Shown here piece after piece: positions 8,672 through 15,698 of a stretch of 15,698 nt of DNA. The translations under genes were made by a program, and so were the position numbers. The notes beneath the pieces are model-generated. The model worked only from the letters and a program-made list of their open reading frames with translations. It had not been told where the DNA came from and did no database searches. The stretch lies in contig JAOZLQ010000033.1 of NCBI GenBank assembly GCA_029934755.1, positions 1-15,698 of the forward strand. Reading direction: 5' to 3'. The stretch is from Desulfuromusa sp. (lineage in GTDB: Bacteria > Desulfobacterota > Desulfuromonadia > Desulfuromonadales > Geopsychrobacteraceae). Within the stretch, counting starts at the first letter, position 1. Every line of letters starts with the position of its first letter.

Positions 8672-10202
8672 GATTTTCAGCTCCGATTTCGCTGCCGTTC
8701 ATACCTGTGGCGTTGACTTCATTCAGGACCCGGGCTAGTTCCTCTCGGTCATCAAAATGGATTGTTTCAGTCCCAAGAATCTGATAATTCTCATGCCCCT
8801 TCCCTGCTACCAGCAATACATCGCTTGGTTTGACCAGACTAGCAGCAAACTCAATCGCTACACGACGATCAGGAATCACCACATACCCATCCTCAGTCGC
8901 AGCCTGCTCCCTACTCAATTTCAAGCTACCTGCAGACACCGCCCCACCTTCTACTTGATCCAGAATTTCAAGAGGATCCTCAGTACGCGGGTTATCTGAA
9001 GTAAATATCGACAAATTAGAGTATTTAACTGCCACAGCGGCCATCAACGGGCGCTTGCCTTTATCTCGATCTCCGCCACAACCAACCACCGTTAGCAAGC
9101 GTCGAAATTCAAGCTTGGATAATGTTTTCAGTGCTTGTTCTAATGCATCTGCCGTGTGCGAATAATCAACAAGTGCGACAACACCTTTATTATTTTCAAC
9201 TTTTTCTACCCGCCCAGGCACCTGCGGAGCAGTCGAAATCCCTCTGGCAATTATTTCATTACTTATTCCAAACTGCTGCGCCGTGGCACTGGCTGACAGA
9301 AGATTACTGACGTTAAAATCACCAATCATTCCACTTTCAACGACAATATCTCCCTGCTCGCTGGAAAAAATTCCGTCAATCTGATCACGGCCCACCTCAA
9401 TGTGTTGTGGATAAACTTGAGCACGCTTGTCCAAGCCATAAGAGATCCAGTTTGCATTTTTTTGCAGCAACTCAGCGCCACAAGCATCTTCACGATTGAT
9501 AACAGCAATGCCATCTCCTAATAATTCGGTAAAGAGACGTCGTTTACTGGAAAAATACCGCTCCAGCGTTTGATGATAATCAAGATGATCCTGGGTTAGA
9601 TTGGTAAATATGGCGGCATCAAAACTGATCCCATCAACGCGATGCTGTTCTAGTGAGTGCGAAGACACTTCAAGAATCATGACATCGGCACCCTGTTGAC
9701 GAAATTCAGCCATCATGCGCAGCAAATCAATTGACTCTGGCGTAGTGCGTGATGCTTCATAGCGCAACTCGCCAAACCTGTATTCAATTGTTCCAAATAC
9801 TGCCGGGGCGTAGCCGGCCTGTTGGAAGATTGATTCAAGTAAATAGGTGGTGGTGGTTTTCCCATTGGTTCCAGTAACACCAATGACGATCACATCCGCG
9901 GTCGGATTTCCATAAAATTCTGCAGCCATAACTGCCATTGACTGTCGAACATTTGCGACTTTGATGTAGAAGACATTTTCCACACATTCTTCTGGAATTT
10001 TCTCCGAGACAACCGCAATCGCCCCTGCCTGTAAGGCCTGAGGAAGATAGTCAAGACCATCAACTTTGACTCCGGGCAACGCAAAAAACATCATACCAGC
10101 TTGAACCTGACGAGAGTCACAGGTTAAGCCTGTTATCACCCGTGCTGGGGAGCCAAGGACTTTAAGCGGTTGAATTGTTTTCAGCAGTTTTTCCAGTTTC
10201 AT
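8664..10202 (-). CDS. murE: UDP-MurNAc-L-Ala-D-Glu--meso-2,6-diaminopimelate ligase
   Basis: MurE adds the third stem-peptide residue. The motif DNPR (403-406, in TSDNPRTEDP) and GKGHE (467-471) mark the meso-DAP-adding type rather than the lysine type, so the wall is expected to be meso-DAP, as in Gram-negatives. Other signatures: CDSRQVQ (28-34), P-loop VTGTNGKTTTT (109-119), TTPES (153-157, UDP-MurNAc-dipeptide contacts), NLTQDHLDYH (201-210) and Lys220 at the carbamylated position. The ATG at 10202 has AAGGA six bases upstream and lies 15 bases after the ftsI stop. Length of 512 is slightly above E. coli MurE (495). Confidence 0.98.
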   Translation of the reverse strand: MKLEKLLKTIQPLKVLGSPARVITGLTCDSRQVQAGMMFFALPGVKVDGLDYLPQALQAGAIAVVSEKIPEECVENVFYIKVANVRQSMAVMAAEFYGNPTADVIVIGVTGTNGKTTTTYLLESIFQQAGYAPAVFGTIEYRFGELRYEASRTTPESIDLLRMMAEFRQQGADVMILEVSSHSLEQHRVDGISFDAAIFTNLTQDHLDYHQTLERYFSSKRRLFTELLGDGIAVINREDACGAELLQKNANWISYGLDKRAQVYPQHIEVGRDQIDGIFSSEQGDIVVESGMIGDFNVSNLLSASATAQQFGISNEIIARGISTAPQVPGRVEKVENNKGVVALVDYSHTADALEQALKTLSKLEFRRLLTVVGCGGDRDKGKRPLMAAVAVKYSNLSIFTSDNPRTEDPLEILDQVEGGAVSAGSLKLSREQAATEDGYVVIPDRRVAIEFAASLVKPSDVLLVAGKGHENYQILGTETIHFDDREELARVLNEVNATGMNGSEIGAENHV

Positions 10203-10217
10203 ATACGGTCCTTACAA

Positions 10218-12170
10218 TTACACCCCAAAGCGGATCCAGGCCTGCTTGCCATAGCGGATAATTTTCCCTGGAGCCGGATATTGCTTAACCACCTGACCAC
10301 TTCCAGAGAGTTTTAGATTCAAATTTTTCTTCTCCATTGTCTGCAGTACCTGGCGATAACTCATTCCGGAAAAATTGGGCATCATCAACCCATCACTCAC
10401 CTCAACATCCGGCAATAATGCGGCCAAATCAGGGAGAGGCTCTGCACTCAACTTCTCCTGAGCCAAAGCAGTCACAGTTCCCTTGGGGAGAATATTCAAA
10501 TAACTGAGGGTCTGCCCGGCAATTCTGGCAAAAACTGGTGCAGCAACCAAACCACCGTATGCTTTGCCTTTGGGCTCATCAACAGTAACAGAAAGCACCA
10601 GTGCAGGGTTATCTGCCGGAACGAATCCGACAAACGAGGAGACCCGCTTATCTGGAGAGTATCCACCAGTCACAGTATCCACCTTTTGAGCTGTCCCGGT
10701 TTTACCAGCAACCGCATACCCCGCTAGCGCAGCTTTAGTGCCGGTCCCACCCGGTTCCGTCACCGCAACCATCATATCCTTGACCTGCCGTGCAGTTTTC
10801 TCCGAAACAACCCGACGCCTGACCTCAGGCAGTCTTTTTTGTATTTGCTGTCCATCGGCAGTCATGATTCTTTCAACAATATATGGCTCCATCAGCAAGC
10901 CACCATTAGCAATTGCAGCCATCGCAGAAGCCATTTGAATCGATGTAACACTGATTCCCTGACCAAAAGAAATTGCAGCCAAATCGATTTCAAACCAGTT
11001 TGAAGGTGAGCGCAGCATTCCACCAACCTCTCCAGGAAGATCAAGCCCAGTTTTCTCACCAAAACCAAAATCGCTGATGTAGGAATGAAATCGCTCTCGC
11101 TCTAACGCCTTGCCCAATTTGGCAGAACCAATATTACTACTGAATTTAAGAACTTCCTTTACCGTGAGCTGTTTGAATTTTTTATGATCTCGAATCACCT
11201 TGCCACCAACTGAATAACGGCCATTCTCACAATAAATTTTTTGCCCAGGTCGAGCTAACCCTTCCTCAAGAACTCCTGCCAGGAGAAAAGGTTTAAAAGT
11301 TGAACCCGGCTCATACATGTCACAAACTGCCCGGTTGCGGCGTTTACCGGCCTGATAATGTCCAGCCCGATTAGGATTGTAATCAGGTTGACTTGCCATC
11401 GCTAGAATACGGCCACTAGCGGGTTCCAACATCACAATTGTTCCACCAACTGCGCCCGTTTCGTGAACTACCCGGGCCAGCTCCTTTTCTGCCATATATT
11501 GCAATGACCGATCTAACGTCAAAAAGAGATTGTGGCCGGGCACACCCCCCTGAACCAACTGATCTACGGAAGATAACCCCCGACCTCTGGCATCACGCAA
11601 TGACACCAACCGTCCCGGGGTCCCCTGTAACTGCCGATCATACTCAAGCTCAATCCCCTCAAGCCCTTTTGGATCCAAACCAGTAAAACCTAAAACATGT
11701 GCGGCAGTACTCGCTTGTGGATAGTAACGCTTCCTTTCAATGACAAATTGAAGCCCATATATATCCAAATCATGAATTTGTTTAGCGATCTCAGGATCTA
11801 GCTTCCGTTGCAACCAGACAAATCGTTTCTTTGCAGAAAGTAACCGTGTCAGTTCACTTTTTGATTTTTTTAGAATTTTTCCCAATTGCCCCGCAACTTG
11901 TTTAGGATTCTCAATTAGTGCTGGATCAGCATAGAGTGATTCAGTCGCTAAACTCACCGCCAACGGGTCACCATTACGATCAAAAATACTTCCTCGTTGT
12001 GGTGCCAACTTAACCACCTGCTGACGCTGCTGGTCAGCTCTTCCCTGAAGTTCTGGAGCCTGTACAACTTGGAGAAAATACGCACGCCCGGCAATCGTCA
12101 TGAATGCCAGGATAAATAAAACCCCGAAAATGCGAATACGCATTTGTATTCCACGCTCCGTTAACGCCAT
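10218..12170 (-). CDS. ftsI: Septal peptidoglycan transpeptidase FtsI (PBP3 type) with C-terminal PASTA domain
   Basis: FtsI cross-links new septal peptidoglycan as partner of FtsW. The ATG at 12170 gives 650 residues: a short cytoplasmic tail, one membrane anchor (about 12-35), the class B PBP dimerisation/pedestal region beginning QRGSIFDRNGDPLA (58-71), and the transpeptidase domain with STFK (Ser290 nucleophile, Lys293), SSN (344-346) and KTGT (490-493). A PASTA-like repeat fills residues about 597-650 (MPNFSGMSYRQVL, then VVKQYPAPG). Gammaproteobacterial FtsI lacks this repeat; it is seen in Deltaproteobacteria and in Gram-positive PBP2x/SpoVD. The start lies one base after the ftsL stop with GGAG four bases upstream. 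The frame stays open upstream into ftsL (to 12254), and an ATG at 12143 is another possible start. Confidence 0.95.
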   Translation of the reverse strand: MALTERGIQMRIRIFGVLFILAFMTIAGRAYFLQVVQAPELQGRADQQRQQVVKLAPQRGSIFDRNGDPLAVSLATESLYADPALIENPKQVAGQLGKILKKSKSELTRLLSAKKRFVWLQRKLDPEIAKQIHDLDIYGLQFVIERKRYYPQASTAAHVLGFTGLDPKGLEGIELEYDRQLQGTPGRLVSLRDARGRGLSSVDQLVQGGVPGHNLFLTLDRSLQYMAEKELARVVHETGAVGGTIVMLEPASGRILAMASQPDYNPNRAGHYQAGKRRNRAVCDMYEPGSTFKPFLLAGVLEEGLARPGQKIYCENGRYSVGGKVIRDHKKFKQLTVKEVLKFSSNIGSAKLGKALERERFHSYISDFGFGEKTGLDLPGEVGGMLRSPSNWFEIDLAAISFGQGISVTSIQMASAMAAIANGGLLMEPYIVERIMTADGQQIQKRLPEVRRRVVSEKTARQVKDMMVAVTEPGGTGTKAALAGYAVAGKTGTAQKVDTVTGGYSPDKRVSSFVGFVPADNPALVLSVTVDEPKGKAYGGLVAAPVFARIAGQTLSYLNILPKGTVTALAQEKLSAEPLPDLAALLPDVEVSDGLMMPNFSGMSYRQVLQTMEKKNLNLKLSGSGQVVKQYPAPGKIIRYGKQAWIRFGV

Positions 12171-12171
12171 A

Positions 12172-12489
12172 TCACTCCACCCTGATAATTTGTCCAGGTG
12201 ATGGGGCACGCAACCCCAATTTTTTTCTCGCCAGTTTTTCAATCCGCTCATCACGGGCCAGAAAAGCAGCTTCCGTTTTCAACTCTTTGATCTGTTGTTC
12301 GTGACTACGAATATCACGTTCAAGACTTGAAATACCGTACTCCAAATTGATCGCATAGATTCGCGACCAGACAAACAGCAGAGACAATAGAGAAACCAGC
12401 AAAATCGCCACAAAAACCGACGAGAGTCGGGGGCGATAAAAGGCAAATTCTGTAATTTTAACTGGTGCCTGTGATATAGCTTCTGACAT
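12172..12489 (-). CDS. ftsL: Cell division protein FtsL
   Basis: This 105-residue protein has the FtsL/DivIC layout: a short cytoplasmic tail (1-21), one membrane segment (about 22-41, LSSVFVAILLVSLLSLLF), then a periplasmic heptad-rich region (about 46-75) likely to form a coiled coil, ending in the RIEKLARKKLGLRAP segment typical of FtsL. FtsL pairs with FtsB and bridges FtsQ to FtsWI. Sequence similarity in this family is low, so identification leans on topology and on its place between rsmH and ftsI. The ATG at 12489 has AAGG seven to eight bases upstream. A 29-base gap separates it from rsmH, the largest gap inside the cluster; no promoter is evident there. Confidence 0.9.
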   Translation of the reverse strand: MSEAISQAPVKITEFAFYRPRLSSVFVAILLVSLLSLLFVWSRIYAINLEYGISSLERDIRSHEQQIKELKTEAAFLARDERIEKLARKKLGLRAPSPGQIIRVE

Positions 12490-12518
12490 TTATTTTACCT
12501 TTTCACCCAAGAGCTTAT

Positions 12519-13460
12519 TTAACAACGCTCAACTGCTCTTAATATCGCACTACGGGATCTAACGTTCTGCTCAACTTCACTAGCTCCCGCCTTTATCCCC
12601 CTGCGAGTTAAAAGTTTTACATCTGGAGTATTATTACACTGGCAAACGGGTAGTCGAGGTGGACAAATACAACCCCTGGCTTTTTCACGAAATAGGTGTT
12701 TAACAATCCGGTCTTCCAATGAATGGAAGCTGATAACGACCAACCTCCCACCCGGCTTAAGCAATGAGATTCCAACCTCAACCCCTCGTTTCACCTGCCC
12801 AAGCTCGTCGTTTATAAATATCCGCAACGCCTGAAACACCCGGGTTGCCGGATGAATTCTACTTGGTCTCTGCCCCCCGGGAACCACTTCACGAACCAAT
12901 TGAGCTAGTTCCTCGGTATACAGCAATGGTGCTTCTTTGCGCTGTGCAACAATCCTCTTGACAATTCTTCTGCTGTAGCGCTCTTCACCATATTCAAAAA
13001 AAATACGAACCAACTCCGCTTCATCGACTTGATTGACAATGTCAGCAGCGGTCATCCCCACAGTAGGATCCATGCGCATATCGAGGGGGGCATCATAACG
13101 GAATGAAAAGCCCCGCTCCGGGGTGTCTAGTTGGTGGGAGGAAACCCCGAGATCGAGGAGCATACCGTCGAGACCATCAATACCAATTTGCTGCAAAACC
13201 TGATCTGCCTGATCGAAAGTTGCATGGTGCAGGCTGACCCGATCCCCATAAGGGGCTAGAATTTTAGCGGCTTCTTGTAAAGCAGCAGGATCTCGATCCA
13301 ATCCAATTAAGCGACTCTCTGTAGCGGATTCAAGAATCAAGCGAGAATGGCCGGCGCCCCCAAGGGTGCCATCCAGATAAATACCGCCAGATACTGGCTG
13401 CAGCCAGTGCAGAACTTCCTCAGGCATCACCGACAGATGCTCAAAGGGGGCTGTCAGCAT
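12519..13460 (-). CDS. rsmH: 16S rRNA (cytosine-1402-N4)-methyltransferase
   Basis: RsmH (MraW) methylates N4 of C1402 in 16S rRNA using S-adenosylmethionine. The 313 residues match the usual length. Signatures: N-terminal HLSVMPEEVL (8-17), SAM-binding YLDGTLGGAGHS (28-39), GLDRDP (53-58), LLDLGVSSHQLD (101-112), GFSFRYDAPLDMRMD (117-131) and SFHSLEDRIVK (244-254). Four cysteines cluster at 264-275 (CICPPRLPVCQC), as in many family members. The ATG at 13460 is two bases after the mraZ stop, with GGGA about eight bases upstream. Confidence 0.98.
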   Translation of the reverse strand: MLTAPFEHLSVMPEEVLHWLQPVSGGIYLDGTLGGAGHSRLILESATESRLIGLDRDPAALQEAAKILAPYGDRVSLHHATFDQADQVLQQIGIDGLDGMLLDLGVSSHQLDTPERGFSFRYDAPLDMRMDPTVGMTAADIVNQVDEAELVRIFFEYGEERYSRRIVKRIVAQRKEAPLLYTEELAQLVREVVPGGQRPSRIHPATRVFQALRIFINDELGQVKRGVEVGISLLKPGGRLVVISFHSLEDRIVKHLFREKARGCICPPRLPVCQCNNTPDVKLLTRRGIKAGASEVEQNVRSRSAILRAVERC

Positions 13461-13462
13461 AG

Positions 13463-13906
13463 CTAAAATCCCAAATCCGCCTGCCCCTGCGCATCTTCAT
13501 CCAACATCGATTCGGATTCAGCGGCAATCAGGGTATGGGCTTTCTGGCTCCAGATTTCTATTTTCTCGAACATGCCGATAACAACAACATCCTTGTCCAA
13601 CCCGGCATGTTCACGTAAAGATTGTGGAACCTGAATCCGACCTTGAGCATTAAAAGAACATTCTTTTGCTGGTGCAATCCGGTTACGTAAGTTAGCCTCG
13701 CGCTTGGGTCCAGGTGACATGGCAAGAACATTAGCGCAGATCTCATCCCAGCGACTGGGGGGATAAGCTACCAGACCATTTTTATAACGGGTGACAACCA
13801 ACCCCTCAGATTCATATTTCTGACGCAGCTCATCCCTGAACGAGGCCGGGATACTGACCCGCCCTTTCAGATCGATACTAACGTTGTATTCACCAGAAAA
13901 TTTCAT
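13463..13906 (-). CDS. mraZ: Transcriptional regulator MraZ
   Basis: MraZ is a DNA-binding protein with two AbrB-like half-domains that regulates the dcw operon by binding direct repeats in front of its own gene. The 147-residue protein shows both half-motifs: DLKGRVSIPASFR (12-24) and AQGRIQVPQSLRE (87-99). The frame is open back to 13963, but the family N-terminus (MKFSGEYN) begins at the ATG at 13906, and starts further upstream would fall inside or before the direct repeats described separately. There is no strong Shine-Dalgarno: the best candidate is GGTG five bases upstream, inside the last repeat. The C-terminus is acidic (ESMLDEDAQGQAD). Confidence 0.96.
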   Translation of the reverse strand: MKFSGEYNVSIDLKGRVSIPASFRDELRQKYESEGLVVTRYKNGLVAYPPSRWDEICANVLAMSPGPKREANLRNRIAPAKECSFNAQGRIQVPQSLREHAGLDKDVVVIGMFEKIEIWSQKAHTLIAAESESMLDEDAQGQADLGF

Positions 13907-13907
13907 A

Positions 13908-13936
13908 TTGACACCACTTGACACCATTTGACACCA
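13908..13936 (-). promoter_or_regulatory. Putative MraZ operator: three direct repeats of TGGTGTCAA
   Basis: On the minus strand TGGTGTCAA occurs three times without mismatch, at 13936-13928, 13926-13918 and 13916-13908, each separated by one variable base, so the period is exactly 10 bp (one helical turn). The last copy ends one base before the mraZ ATG. E. coli MraZ is known to bind TGGGN repeats with a 10-bp period ahead of mraZ; the period, copy number and location match, and the TGGtG core is similar. Binding here is inferred. The array lies downstream of the expected transcription start and covers the ribosome binding region. Confidence 0.8.
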
Positions 13937-13955
13937 TTGATGATGGAAATATAAC
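13928..13955 (+). promoter_or_regulatory. Possible opposing promoter on the plus strand
   Basis: Read on the plus strand, each MraZ repeat begins with TTGACA, a consensus -35. The rightmost one (13928-13933) is followed after 16 bases by TATAAC (13950-13955), five of six matches to the -10 consensus. It would transcribe rightward, antisense to the end of the CNNM gene, and its -10 overlaps that of the main promoter. The match could be chance, since the repeat sequence may be set by MraZ binding alone. Confidence 0.3.
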
Positions 13956-13976
13956 GATGGCATCGATAACTGTCAA
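13948..13976 (-). promoter_or_regulatory. Main dcw operon promoter (sigma70 type)
   Basis: On the minus strand a consensus -35 TTGACA (13976-13971) is followed by a 17-base spacer and a -10 TATATT (13953-13948). Transcription would start near A13941, giving a 5' leader of about 35 bases that is almost filled by the three MraZ repeats. The spacer holds a small perfect dyad, CGATG-N-CATCG (13955-13965). This is the only clear promoter seen for the cluster. Confidence 0.75.
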
Positions 13977-14118
13977 GCAGAAATACTTAATTTGAAGAGA
14001 TTACCTGATCTGGAAAATGTTGCCACGACAGGGACTTAAACCTAATGAGATAAGAAAAAAAGGGAAAGAAGCTGCAAAAAAATTGATCGATGGGCGTTTT
14101 AGAAAGGGGGGATGCTTT
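13977..14118. other. Gap between the CNNM gene and the dcw promoter
   Basis: These 142 bases hold no gene I can support. There are A- and T-rich runs (for example around 14056-14062 and 14076-14082) but no GC-rich hairpin followed by a T run on the minus strand, so no intrinsic terminator is evident for the CNNM gene. A short plus-strand frame starts at 14017, but it runs straight into the antisense of the CNNM gene and has no good ribosome binding site. Confidence 0.5.
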
Positions 14119-15378
14119 TTACTCTTCCAGCGGAACAGAAATCTTCAATTCGATCTCCTCAATCCGCCGGTCTTCCATACGTCGCACCCGGAACACAAGG
14201 TTCCCTTCTTCGCAACAATCTCCTTCAGCCGGAATTTTTCCCATTATCTGCAATAAATGGCCAGCTAAAGTAGTGACATGCTCTTCTGGAAGATTTAATT
14301 CAAAACGTCGATTCACCTCACGTAGCGGCATGGCTGCATCAATCAGGTAGTGCCCTTCCCCTAGTTTTTTGAAATTGAGTTCTTCAATGTCATATTCATC
14401 ATGGATTTCACCGACAATCTCTTCGACGACATCTTCGAGGGTAACAATCCCTTCCATGCCACCATATTCATCCACAACAATCGCCATGTGTTCGCCCCGT
14501 TTGCGAAAACTCTGCAGTAAGACTCCGATCCGCTTCGATTCAGGCACAAAATAGGGCTTACGACTTAATTCCTTAAGCGAAAATTGTTCAGTATGGCCGA
14601 CATAACCAAGAATATCTTTAGAATGAATCGCCCCGATAATGCTATCGAGATTTTCATTGAACACCGGGAAACGTGAATGGCGCGTCTGTCGTACAATTGA
14701 CAAAACCTCCTGATAATCAGCTGACATATCGATACCGGTTACCTCAGTTCGTGGAATCATGATGTCACGAACTCGGGTCTCCGATAAAGCGAAGATTCCA
14801 TGCAACATTTGCCGTTGTTCAGCCGCAACAACACCTGACTCCTCCCCCACCTCAATCATCGCCTTAATTTCATCTTCAGAAACAGACAAAGTTTCCGCAT
14901 CCTTTTTACGGATAAAGCTTGTCATCAAACGAGAAATTGAAGAAACCACCAAAATAACCGGGGCAAGAACCCAGACGACAAAGCGAATTGGGTTCAACAC
15001 CAGAAATGACATCTTTTCCGGATATTGAGCTGCATAGGTTTTGGGACAAACCTCAGAAAAAATCAGTAGTATGGGAGTCAAAATAAGTACCGTCAGCAGT
15101 TCACCACCCTCACCGAAATAACTGACACAAAGTCCGGTCGCTATAACCGAAGCGGCAATATTCACTAGATTATTACCGACCAGAATCCCACTCAATAAAC
15201 GATCAGGATTATCCAGTAGAGCTGCCAGTTTGTCAGCTCCAGGATGTTGTTTCTGCTGTAAAAAACGCACCCTCAATTTATCGAGAGAGAGCAATGCCGT
15301 TTCCGAACCGGAGAAAAATCCGGAAAGGATCAGCAATAGCAGCAAAGCCAACAAGCGCCACGATATTTCGTCAGTCAT
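14119..15378 (-). CDS. CNNM/CorC family membrane protein (DUF21, CBS pair, CorC_HlyC)
   Basis: This 419-residue protein belongs to the family often labelled hemolysin-related or magnesium/cobalt efflux protein (CNNM, CorB/YfjD, TlyC-like). Domains in order: N-terminal DUF21/CNNM membrane domain (about 1-155) with four hydrophobic segments (about 7-27, 64-88, 93-113, 128-150), the motif GFFSGSETALLSL (20-32) and the EVCPKTYAAQYPE stretch (109-121); a CBS pair (about 203-325, with MIPRTEV at 207-213 and the second repeat ending GGMEGIVTLEDVVEEIVGEI); and a C-terminal CorC_HlyC domain (about 335-413). Such proteins are thought to move or sense Mg2+, with CBS domains binding nucleotide; substrate here is unproven. 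The ATG at 15378 has GGAG five bases upstream. It reads in the same direction as the dcw genes but is 212 bases from mraZ, which has its own promoter. Confidence 0.93.
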   Translation of the reverse strand: MTDEISWRLLALLLLLILSGFFSGSETALLSLDKLRVRFLQQKQHPGADKLAALLDNPDRLLSGILVGNNLVNIAASVIATGLCVSYFGEGGELLTVLILTPILLIFSEVCPKTYAAQYPEKMSFLVLNPIRFVVWVLAPVILVVSSISRLMTSFIRKKDAETLSVSEDEIKAMIEVGEESGVVAAEQRQMLHGIFALSETRVRDIMIPRTEVTGIDMSADYQEVLSIVRQTRHSRFPVFNENLDSIIGAIHSKDILGYVGHTEQFSLKELSRKPYFVPESKRIGVLLQSFRKRGEHMAIVVDEYGGMEGIVTLEDVVEEIVGEIHDEYDIEELNFKKLGEGHYLIDAAMPLREVNRRFELNLPEEHVTTLAGHLLQIMGKIPAEGDCCEEGNLVFRVRRMEDRRIEEIELKISVPLEE

Positions 15379-15466
15379 TTATACTCCAATGGGAATCAAC
15401 CCACATTCTTCAGTGAAAAGATGTCAACTGCGAAGTTTAACGCAAACTAAGCCAAAGGGAAAGTAC

Positions 15467-15495
15467 TTGCTTTGCACCAAATTGAGCAACATAAT
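15467..15495 (+). promoter_or_regulatory. Putative ligA promoter
   Basis: In the 153-base divergent gap between the CNNM gene and ligA, TTGCTT (15467-15472) and CATAAT (15490-15495) are separated by 17 bases. A start near 15502 would leave a leader of about 30 bases before the ligA ATG. No comparably good promoter was found on the minus strand for the CNNM gene: a perfect TTGACA there (15427-15422) lacks a recognisable -10 at 16-18 bases. Confidence 0.5.
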
Positions 15496-15531
15496 ACAAA
15501 TCGACTCAAATTCAACAGAAAGAATCAATCA

Positions 15532-15698
15532 ATGACCTTGGATAAGTTTGAATTAGCCCAGCAGCAACACCGGAATCTAACAGAGCAACTCCACCACCAC
15601 AACACCCTCTATCACACCCTCGATCAGCCTGAAATTACGGATGCTGAATATGACCAATTAATGCAAGAGTTGCTTAAAATGGAGCAACAATATCCCGT
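15532..15698 (+). CDS. ligA: NAD-dependent DNA ligase LigA, N-terminal part (runs off the right edge)
   Basis: The first 55 codons match the N-terminal Ia domain of bacterial NAD-dependent DNA ligase, which binds the nicotinamide mononucleotide part of NAD before the lysine adenylation step. The pattern L-Y-H-x-L-D-x-P-E-I-x-D-A-E-Y-D (26-41) contains Tyr27, His28, Asp37, Tyr40 and Asp41, which align with the NMN-contacting residues of E. coli LigA (Tyr22, His23, Asp32, Tyr35, Asp36). The segment ends at ...MEQQYP, just before the usual SPTQRVG stretch. The ATG at 15532 has only a weak AGAAAG upstream. The gene is divergent from the CNNM gene and unrelated in function to the dcw block. Confidence 0.93.
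   Translation, partial: MTLDKFELAQQQHRNLTEQLHHHNTLYHTLDQPEITDAEYDQLMQELLKMEQQYP

Noticed and set aside
12171..12254. 28-codon in-frame extension of ftsI into ftsL
   Set aside because: It lies within ftsL coding sequence; the ATG at 12170, one base after the ftsL stop and with GGAG upstream, fits FtsI topology better.
13907..13963. 19-codon extension of mraZ
   Set aside because: It runs through the direct repeats and the likely transcription start; the MraZ family begins at MKFSGEYN.
13955..13965. CGATG-N-CATCG dyad in the promoter spacer as a second operator
   Set aside because: Only five bases per arm and no symmetry beyond it; could be chance. Mentioned with the promoter but not called on its own.
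14017..14256. Plus-strand frame of 79 codons, Lys-rich at the start
   Set aside because: More than half is antisense to the CNNM gene end, there is no proper ribosome binding site, and the protein resembles nothing I know; the possible opposing promoter upstream is too weak a reason to call it.
15399..15427. TTGACA on the minus strand as a promoter for the CNNM gene
   Set aside because: At 16-18 bases downstream the sequences are TGTGGG, GTGGGT or TGGGTT, none like a -10 box, and it would leave a very short leader.
1..15698. Search for a defence system, mobile element, CRISPR array, tRNA or novel cassette
   Set aside because: Every long coding region is a recognised core gene, the gaps are short, and I saw no transposase, terminal repeats, spacer arrays or RNA gene structure.

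Overview
This window holds most of a division and cell wall (dcw) gene cluster on the minus strand, plus two flanking genes. The organism looks like a Gram-negative, meso-diaminopimelate bacterium of moderate GC. My best guess is the former Deltaproteobacteria, Desulfuromonadales-like. The reasons are the gene order, a MurE with the DNPR signature, and an FtsI that ends in a PASTA domain. That assignment is inference and only moderately sure.

Layout, following transcription from right to left. At 15532 the NAD-dependent DNA ligase gene ligA starts on the plus strand and runs off the window. Facing away from it is a CNNM/CorC-type membrane transporter gene (15378 to 14119, minus). After a 212-base gap that carries a strong promoter comes mraZ (start 13906), then rsmH, ftsL, ftsI, murE, murF, mraY, murD, ftsW, murG, murC, ddl and the first 107 codons of ftsQ. 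From 13906 to the left edge no two genes are more than 29 bases apart. Many junctions overlap (ATGA, GTGA, or stop directly followed by start), so the block reads as one operon with translational coupling.

How the genes work together. MurC, MurD, MurE and MurF add L-Ala, D-Glu, meso-DAP and D-Ala-D-Ala in turn to UDP-MurNAc. Ddl makes the D-Ala-D-Ala. MraY and MurG build lipid I and lipid II at the membrane. FtsW polymerises lipid II and FtsI cross-links it at the septum, with FtsL and FtsQ as the scaffold and activator. RsmH methylates 16S rRNA. MraZ is the transcriptional regulator of the cluster. murB, often found between murC and ddl in related bacteria, is absent here.

The most informative non-coding element is upstream of mraZ: a near-consensus sigma70 promoter (TTGACA, 17 bases, TATATT), then three perfect 9-bp direct repeats (TGGTGTCAA) at a 10-bp period that end one base before the mraZ start codon. 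This matches the layout of known MraZ operators. I found no mobile element, CRISPR array, tRNA or rRNA, and no convincing new system; the window is a well-preserved core locus with a few features worth checking.
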